32,541 nucleotides of DNA, taken from positions 1-32,541 of the forward strand of contig JAKITE010000019.1 of the NCBI GenBank assembly GCA_021648225.1, read 5' to 3'. Source of the stretch: Paracoccaceae bacterium. Its GTDB lineage: Bacteria > Pseudomonadota > Alphaproteobacteria > Rhodobacterales > Rhodobacteraceae. Made by a program: the position numbers and the translations under genes. Under the pieces are notes generated by a model that was not told the DNA's origin, did not search any database, and saw nothing but the letters and a program-made list of their open reading frames with translations. This document shows, one piece after another, positions 1 to 7,431 of the stretch. Position 1 is the stretch's first letter, and each line of letters begins with the position of its first letter.

Positions 1-290
1 TACCCACCGCGCGCTGCTGTCAGGCCGTATTAACGCCTGCGGCGTATATTTGCGCTTGCCTGATACTTTCGGAGACTTTGCGTCGGGCTTGCTAGATTTC
101 AACACTGGTAGCGGTCGATCAAAAAAAACGGCTTGCCGCCAGCGCACTGACAAAACCGTCATATAGACGTAGGCACCAACCGACGCAAAGTCGCCAACCA
201 CTACCGCTGTATCCTTCGAAATGCAGCACCCGATAAAGGCAACAATTTGAACCGCATTTGAATAAAATGCGGCGTTTTCGCCTGCCCGGT

Positions 291-313
291 TTCTTTGTTG
301 CAAAAATACTCGC
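291..313 (+). repeat. 23-bp intergenic repeat, copy 1
   Basis: These 23 bases, beginning TTCTTTGTTGC and ending ATACTCGC, are identical to 4284-4306 and in the same orientation. Both copies are intergenic and both are followed by hairpin-rich sequence. The pair brackets the tesA-ybbA-ybbP block. I believe similar sequences occur between genes in other Rhodobacteraceae, but that is memory, not something shown here. Confidence 0.8.
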
Positions 314-320
314 AGGGTGA

Positions 321-361
321 GGGCCGTTAAGCAAACGATCCGGGGGATCGTTTGCAGGCCC
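321..361. repeat. Intergenic hairpin downstream of tesA
   Basis: A perfect 11-bp stem (GCAAACGATCC at 331-341, GGATCGTTTGC at 345-355) closes on a 3-base loop and is flanked by a second pairing, GGGCC (321-325) with GGCCC (357-361). It lies just past the tesA stop on the minus strand. There is no uridine tract next to the stem, so it is not a standard intrinsic terminator; it may stabilise the 3' end or belong to a repeat family. A small GAGC-AAA-GCTC hairpin follows at about 366-376. Confidence 0.7.
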
Positions 362-392
362 GAAGGAGCAAAGCTCAAGAGGGGCGGCAGCC

Positions 393-1025
393 CTAATCCG
401 CAGCCAAAACCAGCGCCAGAACAAACGGTCCGATGTCGTCAACAATCAACGCCACCCCCTCGGCAGTCGGGTGCAGCCCATCGGGCTGGAAAAACCCCAT
501 CACATCCCGCTGCCCGCGCATTTCCGCAATCCCGTTCAGAAAAAACGGATAAAGCGGCATGTCGTATTTCTGTGCCAGCCAAGGATAAATCGCATCAAAT
601 TCAGCCTTGTATTCCGCGCCAAAATTGCCCGGTGCCGGCATGCCTGCAATCAAAACCGGAACCTCGTTTGCAGCAATCACCTGCATAATGCCATCCAGAT
701 TTTCCCGCGCCATCGCGGGGCTTAGCCCGCGCAAAAAATCATTTGCCCCCAGCTCCAGAATAACCGCGTCAATACTGTCATCCAGCACCCAGTCAATCCG
801 CGCCAAGCCACCAGCGGTGGTATCTCCGGATACTCCGGCATTGATCACCCGCACATCCGCGCCCTGCCCGATCAGCCAACCTTGCAACTGCGGCACAAAC
901 CCGTCCGCCTGCGGCAGGCCATATCCGGCAGTCAGCGAATCGCCAAAAGCCAGAATGACAAATTCTTCGGCCATGGCCCCGCCCGCCAAAAACATCAGCA
1001 GGGTAATCTTGTGAATTTGCCGCAT
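393..1025 (-). CDS. tesA: TesA-like SGNH arylesterase/lysophospholipase
   Basis: This 210-residue protein is a periplasmic serine esterase of the SGNH/GDSL superfamily, related to E. coli TesA (acyl-CoA thioesterase I, lysophospholipase L1, arylesterase). Residues 1-19 form a signal peptide (MRQIHK, hydrophobic core, GGAMA). Block I is FGDSLTAGYGL with nucleophile Ser30; the oxyanion-hole Asn is in GANDFLRG (Asn95); the catalytic Asp182 and His185 are in DGLHP. I start at 1025 because it begins directly with the signal peptide; an upstream in-frame ATG at 1070 would add 15 residues and leave almost no room for the divergent promoter. The neighbouring divergent ybbA-ybbP arrangement is the classic tesA-ybbAP cluster. 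The true substrate cannot be told from sequence. Confidence 0.92.
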   Translation of the reverse strand: MRQIHKITLLMFLAGGAMAEEFVILAFGDSLTAGYGLPQADGFVPQLQGWLIGQGADVRVINAGVSGDTTAGGLARIDWVLDDSIDAVILELGANDFLRGLSPAMARENLDGIMQVIAANEVPVLIAGMPAPGNFGAEYKAEFDAIYPWLAQKYDMPLYPFFLNGIAEMRGQRDVMGFFQPDGLHPTAEGVALIVDDIGPFVLALVLAAD

Positions 1026-1074
1026 GATCTTATATGGCAAGGTCAGGGCGTTTTTACAAAAGGCATTCATATAT

Positions 1075-1752
1075 ATGGGTTCTCCGGCAATTTCACTTCA
1101 GGATACCATGCTTTCCCTTTCCGGAAATGCAGGCATTGTTCACATACTTAAGGGCATTTCCCTGAATGTCGAGCGTGGCGAAACATTGGGCCTGGTTGGC
1201 CCATCCGGTTCTGGCAAATCCTCGTTGTTAATGTTGATGGGCGGGCTAGAATCGGCCAGCAGCGGCAATGTCACGGTTCTGGGGCAGGATTTTTCCACCC
1301 TGAACGAAGACGGTCTGGCGCGGTTTCGCCGCGATAATATGGGCATTGTCTTTCAGTCCTTTCACCTGATCCCCACCATGACCGCGCTTGAAAACATCGC
1401 CACCCCGCTGGAGCTGGCAGGGGATCGCGACGCATTTGAAAAAGCAGCCGCAGAACTCGATGCGGTCGGGTTGTCTGATCGCAAAAACCATTATCCGGCC
1501 CAATTATCGGGCGGCGAACAACAACGGGTTGCCTTGGCCCGCGCCGCCGCACCCCGCCCCAAAATTCTACTGGCCGATGAACCGACCGGCAATCTTGACG
1601 CCAGCAACGGCACCGCCATCATTGATCTGCTTTTTGGCTTGCGTGACCGCCACGGTTCAACGCTGGTGCTGGTTACCCATGCCAGTGACCTTGCAGCGCG
1701 CTGCGACAGGGTTTTGCACCTTGCGGATGGGTTGCTGGAGACCGTAAAATGA
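1075..1752 (+). CDS. ybbA: ABC transporter ATPase, YbbA/LolD type
   Basis: This 225-residue ATPase powers the adjacent FtsX-like permease; it belongs to the MacB/LolD/YbbA group, which drives mechanotransmission or extraction of substrates on the periplasmic side instead of import. Visible motifs are Walker A GPSGSGKS at residues 42-49, the signature LSGGEQQR, and Walker B ILLADEPTGNLD, with the ADEPTGNLD form typical of this group. An in-frame ATG at 1024 would add 17 residues without similarity to the family, so the ATG at 1075 is preferred. The stop overlaps the permease start by four bases (ATGA), implying translational coupling. Confidence 0.92.
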   Translation: MGSPAISLQDTMLSLSGNAGIVHILKGISLNVERGETLGLVGPSGSGKSSLLMLMGGLESASSGNVTVLGQDFSTLNEDGLARFRRDNMGIVFQSFHLIPTMTALENIATPLELAGDRDAFEKAAAELDAVGLSDRKNHYPAQLSGGEQQRVALARAAAPRPKILLADEPTGNLDASNGTAIIDLLFGLRDRHGSTLVLVTHASDLAARCDRVLHLADGLLETVK

Positions 1753-4277
1753 GCCTCGCCATTGCATCAAAAATCGCGGCGCGTGAATTAAAAGGCGGCT
1801 TGAACGGGTTCAGGATATTTCTGCTTTGCCTAGCTTTGGGCGTATCGGCAATTGCAGCGGTCGGCACGGTGCGATCGGCCATTCAGGCCGGGCTGGACAA
1901 CGAAAGCGCCGCCCTGCTTGGCGGTGATGCGGAATTACAATTCACCTATCGTTTTGCCAATGAAACCGAACAGCAATGGATTGCCGACAATACCAGCCAA
2001 GCCTCTGAAATCGTTGATTTCAGATCAATGGTAAACCATGATCCAACCCGCCAAAGCGCCTTGACACAAGTAAAGGGAATAGATGCTTTTTACCCGCTTT
2101 ACGGCACCATAACCCTGTCCCCCGAAATGGATTTGCAAACCGCATTGGAAACCCGCAACGGGCTGCCCGGATTAATCGCCGCCCCCAGCCTGATTGACCG
2201 GCTGCAAGTCACCTATGGCGATATTTTGCGCCTCGGTGCCCAGGAATTCGAACTACGCGCCACGCTGGTTTCCGAACCCGATAGCGGCGCTGCCGGTTTT
2301 CGTCTGGGGCCAAGGGTTATGGTCAAAACCACAGATCTGGCCCAAAGCGGCCTGCTGGCAGAGGGCACATTATTCGAAAGCCGCTTTCGGTTACGATTAC
2401 CCCCGTCCACAGACCTTGCCGCGCTTGAAGCCGAGGCGCTGGAAAAATTTGCAAATGGCGGCATTCGCTGGCGAGACCGCCGCAATGCCACCCCTGGAAT
2501 TTCCGATTTTGTTGACAGGATGAGCCTGTTCCTGGTGCTGGTCGGGCTGGCAGGCATGGCCGTGGGCGGGGTCGGGGTTGCAGCGGCGGTGCGCTCCTAT
2601 CTGGAACAAAAAACCGAAACCATCGCCACGCTGAAATCGCTGGGGGCGACCCGTGGCATCATTTTTACCGTCTACCTGATGCAAATCGGGGTTTTATCAT
2701 TGATCGGCATCGCGCTGGGCTTGCTAATCGGCGGCGGTTTGCCAACCTTGCTAACCCCGCTTTTGGCTGAGCAATTGCCAATTCCGGTGCAAAGCGGGTT
2801 TTACCCCGGCCCCCTGTTCGAGGCCGCAATTTACGGTATTCTTACCGCACTTATCTTTTCAATATGGCCCTTGGCGCGCGCGGTTGAAATTAGCGCGGCG
2901 GGGCTTTTTCGCGATATTTCCAGCCATTCACGCCAACTGCCACGCCCCCGATATTTGATGCTTATTGCCTTGCTTTCGGTGCTGATGTTCATTTCCGCTG
3001 CGATTTTTTCAGATGCGGTCTGGCTAACATTTTGGTCCGGTTTCGGCATCCTTGTTGCGCTGGTTGCGCTTTGGCTTGCCGCTGTTTTAACACGGCGCAT
3101 TGCGGCGCGGCTTTCGCGTTCACGCCTTACCAAAACCCGTCCGGCATTGCGCTGGGCACTGGCAGCGGTTGGCGGACCGGGCGGCGAAACCGCTTCGGTT
3201 ATCCTGTCGCTTGGGCTGGGGCTGACAGTGCTGGCCACCATTGGCCAGATCGATACCAACCTGCGCACCGTGATTTCCCAAGAATTGCCGGCCCGCGCAC
3301 CTGCATTTTTTGTGCTGGATATCCAGACTGATCAACTAGACAGTTTCCGCGAGACCCTAAGCGTTGAACCCGGCGTTAACAAAATTGAAACTGCGCCAAT
3401 GCTGCGCGGCAATATCACCCGGATCAACGGTGTTCCCGCCAAAGAAGTCGTGGGCGATCACTGGATTATTTCAGGCAGTCGCGGCGTGTCGTATTTTGCC
3501 GAACCGCCCGAAAGCAACCGGATTGTCAAAGGCAGCTGGTGGCCAAATGATTATACCGGCCCCCCCTTGATGAGCTTTTCACAAAACGAAGCCGAAGAGA
3601 TTGGCCTGCAACTGGGCGATGAAATCACCGTCAACATTCTGGGGCGGGATTTAACTGCCAAAATCAACAGTTTCCACGCGGTTGAATTTTCGGATATGTC
3701 GATGAATTTCATCATGATCTGGAACCCGACAGCCTTGCAAAACGCGCCCCATTCCCATCTGGCAACCCTGTATGCCGAACCGGGCAGCGAAGGCAACCTG
3801 ACCCGGATCATGGCTGACAATTTCCCGAACATCACCGCCATCGAAATACGCGAAGCCGTTACCCATATCACCGGAACCCTTGATAAACTGGCCAGCGCAA
3901 TTCGCTGGGGCGCAGGGGCAACCCTGCTAACCGGCATAGTGGTGCTGATTGGCGCAGCCGCCGCAGGCGAAAACCGACGGATATTCGAGGCCGCGATTCT
4001 CAAAACACTGGGCGCAACAAGGCGGCGTATTCTTGGCAGCTTTGCACTACGCTCACTAATTCTGGGCGCGGCAGCAGGGGGCGTGGCCATATTGGCAGGC
4101 TCGGTCTTTGGCTGGGCAGTTCTGACCTTTGTTATGGAAGCCACATTTCAATTCAACTGGTTATCCGCCTTTGCCATCATCACAGGCGGCGCCTTGGCCA
4201 GCCTGGTTACAGGGTTGTTTTTTGCATGGCGCCCGCTCTCCACCCAACCGGCCCGCATTCTGCGCAACCGCAGTTAA
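1749..4277 (+). CDS. ybbP: FtsX-like ABC permease, YbbP type
   Basis: This 842-residue inner-membrane protein is the permease partner of YbbA. Its layout is that of YbbP: an N-terminal membrane helix at about residues 21-41, a large periplasmic domain, a four-helix FtsX block starting near 257 with the cytoplasmic coupling motif KSLGATR, a central pair of helices, a second periplasmic domain, and a C-terminal three-helix FtsX block with a second coupling motif (LKTLGATRRR). The duplicated FtsX block and length of about 800 residues fit the family. With TesA next door the family is suspected to handle lipid or lipophilic compounds at the envelope, but no substrate is established. Confidence 0.92.
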   Translation: MSLAIASKIAARELKGGLNGFRIFLLCLALGVSAIAAVGTVRSAIQAGLDNESAALLGGDAELQFTYRFANETEQQWIADNTSQASEIVDFRSMVNHDPTRQSALTQVKGIDAFYPLYGTITLSPEMDLQTALETRNGLPGLIAAPSLIDRLQVTYGDILRLGAQEFELRATLVSEPDSGAAGFRLGPRVMVKTTDLAQSGLLAEGTLFESRFRLRLPPSTDLAALEAEALEKFANGGIRWRDRRNATPGISDFVDRMSLFLVLVGLAGMAVGGVGVAAAVRSYLEQKTETIATLKSLGATRGIIFTVYLMQIGVLSLIGIALGLLIGGGLPTLLTPLLAEQLPIPVQSGFYPGPLFEAAIYGILTALIFSIWPLARAVEISAAGLFRDISSHSRQLPRPRYLMLIALLSVLMFISAAIFSDAVWLTFWSGFGILVALVALWLAAVLTRRIAARLSRSRLTKTRPALRWALAAVGGPGGETASVILSLGLGLTVLATIGQIDTNLRTVISQELPARAPAFFVLDIQTDQLDSFRETLSVEPGVNKIETAPMLRGNITRINGVPAKEVVGDHWIISGSRGVSYFAEPPESNRIVKGSWWPNDYTGPPLMSFSQNEAEEIGLQLGDEITVNILGRDLTAKINSFHAVEFSDMSMNFIMIWNPTALQNAPHSHLATLYAEPGSEGNLTRIMADNFPNITAIEIREAVTHITGTLDKLASAIRWGAGATLLTGIVVLIGAAAAGENRRIFEAAILKTLGATRRRILGSFALRSLILGAAAGGVAILAGSVFGWAVLTFVMEATFQFNWLSAFAIITGGALASLVTGLFFAWRPLSTQPARILRNRS

Positions 4278-4283
4278 AACCGG

Positions 4284-4306
4284 TTCTTTGTTGCAAAAAT
4301 ACTCGC
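4284..4306 (+). repeat. 23-bp intergenic repeat, copy 2
   Basis: Identical over 23 bases to 291-313 and in the same orientation. It begins seven bases after the ybbP stop and leads directly into the structured element at 4335-4448. Confidence 0.8.
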
Positions 4307-4334
4307 GCCGCAGGCTGGCCTAGCCCGAGCGCAG

Positions 4335-4448
4335 CGAGGCCAAGCCCAAAGGGAAGCGGTTCATTGCGCCAGCAATGATACCGCTGGACTGCGGGAGCAT
4401 TCCCGAATGACAAGGGGCTCTCCCGCCCTTCGGTTGGGCTTGGCCTCG
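4335..4448. repeat. Structured intergenic element with nested stems
   Basis: An outer perfect 15-bp inverted repeat (CGAGGCCAAGCCCAA at 4335-4349 and its complement at 4434-4448) encloses two further stems. The first pairs 4355-4367 with 4372-4385: AGCGGT plus TCATTGC, a four-base GCCA loop, GCAATGA, one bulged T, then ACCGCT. The second pairs GCGGGAG (4391-4397) with CTCCCGC (4420-4426). Together these could fold as a three-way junction in either RNA strand or as a cruciform. It lies between the converging ends of ybbP and cbbR, so it may be a bidirectional terminator, a repeat element or a non-coding RNA. Confidence 0.7.
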
Positions 4449-4503
4449 GCTTCGCCTCGGCAGTGCCCTCTTGCTGGCCACATTTATCAGGCCTAAAAGC
4501 CGG

Positions 4504-5424
4504 TTATTTCGGAAAATACGCCCCGCCCAGCCCGCGCAAAAAATCGGCGAAGCTTTGCGCCACCACCGGCAACTGGCGGTCTTGACGATGCACCAAAAAC
4601 CAGTGCCGCGTAATTGGCAGGCCGGGAAAATCTATTTGCGCCAATCGCCCGGTTGCCAGTTCTGCGGTTACTGTGTGGCGTGACAGAATGGCAATACCCA
4701 GCCCCGCCATCACCGCCTGTTTGATGGTTTCGTTTGATTCCAGATCAACGGTTTTATAATCGGCCCCATCCGACAAATCATCCAGGAATCGCTCCATCAA
4801 TATCCGCGTGCCCGAACCGGATTCGCGTGATAAAAATGTTTCAGCCAGCAACGCATCGGTCTTAACGTCGCACTCCCCCGCCATCGGATGATCGGGCCGC
4901 GCTACCAAAACATGAGGATTCTCTCCCAGCATATGGGCGGTTACAGCCGGATTTCTGGGTGGCCGACCCATGATTGCCAGGTCAATTTTTTTGGTTTTCA
5001 GTGCGTCAATTATGGTGGCCCGATTGCCGACAAACATGCTGACATCGATATCGGGCAGCGCCGCTTGCGCCTGCACAATAATGGTCGAAGCAAAATATTT
5101 TGCCGTGCTGACCACCCCCAATACCACATGGCCAACCTTGCCGGAATTCAGGGCGTTAATCTCTTGAAAACAGTTTGTTAGCGAATTTTCGATTTGCTTG
5201 CTTGCCGCCAGAACCGCCGCGCCTATTGCGGTTAGCTGCACCTTGCCATCCGGCCCGCGCAGCATCATTTTTTCACCAAAATTGGCCTCCAGCAATTTCA
5301 GCTGTGTTGACACCGCAGGCGTGGTCACATTCAGCATTGCAGCGGCTGCTGTCAGGTTGCCCTTGGCGATAATGGCGCTTAGCGCCCGAAGCTGTTTCAG
5401 CGTTATGGCTTTTTCATGAATCAT
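4504..5424 (-). CDS. cbbR: LysR-family regulator CbbR
   Basis: This 306-residue LysR-type regulator is divergent from the cbb operon, the standard position for CbbR, which activates Calvin-cycle genes in response to metabolites such as ribulose bisphosphate or NADPH. The N-terminal winged helix-turn-helix spans about residues 4-62 (TLKQLRALSAIIAKGNLTAA, then TTPAVSTQLKLLE), followed by a periplasmic-binding-protein-like effector domain. I start at the ATG at 5424, which places the helix-turn-helix at the usual distance from the N-terminus; a TTG at 5457 would only add a lysine/hydrophobic leader not typical of CbbR. The protein ends in the normal place, so it appears intact. Confidence 0.9.
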   Translation of the reverse strand: MIHEKAITLKQLRALSAIIAKGNLTAAAAMLNVTTPAVSTQLKLLEANFGEKMMLRGPDGKVQLTAIGAAVLAASKQIENSLTNCFQEINALNSGKVGHVVLGVVSTAKYFASTIIVQAQAALPDIDVSMFVGNRATIIDALKTKKIDLAIMGRPPRNPAVTAHMLGENPHVLVARPDHPMAGECDVKTDALLAETFLSRESGSGTRILMERFLDDLSDGADYKTVDLESNETIKQAVMAGLGIAILSRHTVTAELATGRLAQIDFPGLPITRHWFLVHRQDRQLPVVAQSFADFLRGLGGAYFPK

Positions 5425-5524
5425 AGTTTTGTTTAACGCAACAAAGATTTTTTTCAATTTAATTTTACAATAAACCTGTCATCAGTAACACATTCACCTT
5501 TTTGCAAATAACGGGAATGCCGCA
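5425..5524. promoter_or_regulatory. cbbR-cbbF divergent promoter with LysR-type boxes
   Basis: The 100-base divergent region is AT-rich. Two palindromic sites fit LysR-type binding: TTTGTT-N6-AACAAA at 5428-5445, next to the cbbR start and suited to autoregulation, and a TTTA-N9-TAAA site at 5458-5474 that contains TAA-N8-TAA, close to the TNA-N7/8-TNA pattern described for CbbR. No promoter hexamers can be assigned with confidence. Confidence 0.55.
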
Positions 5525-6535
5525 ATGACCGCACAAAAGACCCTATCGGATTATCTGGCTGACGCACCAAAAGACCTCGCCGAGGCGATTATGGCTGTGG
5601 CGCTGGTTGGCAAAGATCTGGCGGCCTTGATTTCACGCGGCGCCTTGGGGGGGGAACTTGGTGGCGCGGTTGGCGAAAACAAAGGCGGCGACCAGCAAAA
5701 GGCGCTGGATGTAATGGCCGACGATGTTTTTGCTGCTGCATTAACCAAAACCCAAGTTAAATATTACGCCTCCGAGGAACAGGACGAGGTCATCACCCTG
5801 AACCCGAACGGCCATCTGGCGCTGGCGATTGACCCGCTGGACGGGTCCAGCAATATTGACGTGAATGTATCCATCGGCACTATTTTTTCGATCCTGCCCG
5901 CAGCGATTGGTGCCAATGAAAGTTTTCTCCGCCCCGGTCGTGAGCAAATCGCGGCCGGGTATATTATTTTTGGCCCGCAAACCGGCCTGATGCTAACGCT
6001 GGGCGATGGCACGGCGATGTTTATTCTGGACCATGAAACCGGCGATTATGCGCTGGTTGACCCAAGGGTAAAAATTACCGATGACGCGATTGAATATGCC
6101 ATCAACGCATCCAACTATCGCCATTGGCCCCGACCGATCCGCGCTTATGTGGATGATATGATCGAGGGCGCCGAGGGTATCCATGGCAAGAATTTCAACA
6201 TGCGCTGGGTAGCGTCCCTAATTGCCGAAACCCACCGGATTATTTCGCGCGGCGGTATTTTTATGTATCCCGGCGATGCACGCGAGGGTTATAAAATGGG
6301 CCGTTTACGCATGATATACGAGGCCGCGCCCGTGGCCATGATTGTCGAACAGGCTGGCGGCATGGCCACCGATGGCAAAGACCGCATTCTGGACCAAACC
6401 CCGCATGAACTGCATGCCCGCACGCCTTTGGTGTTTGGCTCACGCGACAAGGTCACACGGGTTGCGGCCTATTATGACCTTCCGGACAATGAAATCTCGC
6501 CTCTATTTGGCAAACGCGGCCTATTCAACGCTTAA
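5525..6535 (+). CDS. cbbF: Class I fructose-1,6-bisphosphatase
   Basis: This 336-residue cytosolic enzyme removes the 1-phosphate of fructose 1,6-bisphosphate, and in many autotrophs also acts on sedoheptulose 1,7-bisphosphate, to drive regeneration of ribulose bisphosphate. The class I signature DPLDGSSNID lies at residues 103-112, with upstream metal-binding acidic residues in SEEQDEV (about 83-89) and a C-terminal YEAAPVAMIVEQAGG segment. Full length for the family. It is the first gene of the operon, and prk follows after 11 bases. Confidence 0.95.
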   Translation: MTAQKTLSDYLADAPKDLAEAIMAVALVGKDLAALISRGALGGELGGAVGENKGGDQQKALDVMADDVFAAALTKTQVKYYASEEQDEVITLNPNGHLALAIDPLDGSSNIDVNVSIGTIFSILPAAIGANESFLRPGREQIAAGYIIFGPQTGLMLTLGDGTAMFILDHETGDYALVDPRVKITDDAIEYAINASNYRHWPRPIRAYVDDMIEGAEGIHGKNFNMRWVASLIAETHRIISRGGIFMYPGDAREGYKMGRLRMIYEAAPVAMIVEQAGGMATDGKDRILDQTPHELHARTPLVFGSRDKVTRVAAYYDLPDNEISPLFGKRGLFNA

Positions 6536-6546
6536 GGATTGATCAC

Positions 6547-7419
6547 ATGAGCACCAAACATCCCATCATCTCGGTTACCGGTTCTTCTGGCGCTGGCACA
6601 TCCACGGTTAAAAACACCTTTGACCAGATTTTCCGCCGCGAGGGCATCAAGGCCGTCAGCATCGAGGGCGACGCTTTTCACGCCTTTGATCGTGCTGCCA
6701 TGAAGGTCGAATTTGAAAAACGGATCAAGGCTGGCGATCATTCCTTCAGCCATTTTTCCTATGAAGCCAACGAGCTGGCCGAACTGGAACGGGTATTTCG
6801 CGAATATGGCGAAACCGGCAGCGGCAAAACCCGCCATTACGTGCATAATGACGAAGAAGGGAAATTATTTGGTGCGGCATCCGGCACTTTTACCGAATGG
6901 GCCGATTTTGAATCCGGCACTGATATGTTGTTTTACGAGGGCCTGCACGGCGCGGTTAAAAACGACAATGTTGACCTGCCAAAATATGCCGATCTGAAAA
7001 TCGGGGTGGTGCCGGTGATCAATCTGGAATGGATCCAGAAAATCCACCGCGACCGAGACCAGCGCGGCTATACCACCGAGGCCATCACCGACGTGATCCT
7101 GCGCCGCATGGATGCCTATGTAAAATGCATCACGCCGCAGTTTTCCCAGACCGACATCAATTTTCAACGGGTGCCGGTGGTGGATACCTCCAATCCGTTT
7201 ATCGCGCGCTCTATCCCGACACCGGATGAAAGCCTTGTGGTGATCCGGTTCAAAAACCCGCGCGGCATTGATTTTCAATATCTGACCGCCATGATTGACG
7301 GTTCATGGATGAGCCGCGCCAATTCGATCGTGGTGCCCGGGGGCAAGATGGACCTTGCCATGCAGCTTATTTTAACGCCGCTGATCCTGCGGATGGCTGA
7401 TAACGCAAAACGTATATAA
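6547..7419 (+). CDS. cbbP: Phosphoribulokinase (proteobacterial class I)
   Basis: This 290-residue kinase phosphorylates ribulose 5-phosphate with ATP to ribulose 1,5-bisphosphate, a step whose only well-known use is to feed RuBisCO. The P-loop GSSGAGTST is at residues 12-20, with SIEGDAFH and the HYVHND segment typical of the bacterial enzyme. Length matches the proteobacterial class. A good ribosome binding site (AAGGA) precedes the ATG. Its preservation argues that the pathway is functional even though no RuBisCO gene is present nearby. Confidence 0.95.
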   Translation: MSTKHPIISVTGSSGAGTSTVKNTFDQIFRREGIKAVSIEGDAFHAFDRAAMKVEFEKRIKAGDHSFSHFSYEANELAELERVFREYGETGSGKTRHYVHNDEEGKLFGAASGTFTEWADFESGTDMLFYEGLHGAVKNDNVDLPKYADLKIGVVPVINLEWIQKIHRDRDQRGYTTEAITDVILRRMDAYVKCITPQFSQTDINFQRVPVVDTSNPFIARSIPTPDESLVVIRFKNPRGIDFQYLTAMIDGSWMSRANSIVVPGGKMDLAMQLILTPLILRMADNAKRI

Positions 7420-7431
7420 AGGAATTTGATC

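Larger units (their letters stand above)
1..392. other. Intergenic region with inverted repeats; no convincing gene
   Basis: I see no well-supported gene here. A plus-strand reading frame open from the window edge stops at 164-166, and a minus-strand frame starting at about 162 runs off the left edge; neither has a ribosome binding site or a recognisable motif, so either could be the edge of a gene or chance. Two arms of a perfect 13-bp inverted repeat (GACTTTGCGTCGG) lie at 74-86 and 180-192. From 291 onward the region holds a 23-bp sequence shared with 4284-4306 and a strong hairpin, listed separately. Confidence 0.5.

Noticed and set aside
331..355. Intrinsic terminator for tesA
   Set aside because: The stem is strong, but no T-run follows on the minus strand, so it was annotated as a hairpin only.
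119..445. Minus-strand open frame of 108 codons overlapping the tesA 3' end
   Set aside because: It covers the structured intergenic repeat and the end of tesA in another frame, has no ribosome binding site, and its product is rich in Cys, Trp and Arg as expected of chance translation.
1026..1070. Longer N-terminus for TesA from an ATG at 1070
   Set aside because: It would push the signal peptide inside the protein and leave only four bases to the divergent ybbA start; the ATG at 1025 starts directly with the signal peptide.
3551..4144. Minus-strand open frame within ybbP
   Set aside because: It is antisense to a conserved permease gene, and its serine/arginine/proline-rich composition is typical of shadow frames.
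5425..5457. TTG start for CbbR
   Set aside because: The extra 11 residues are not typical of the family and would cover the LysR-type palindrome beside the ATG at 5424.
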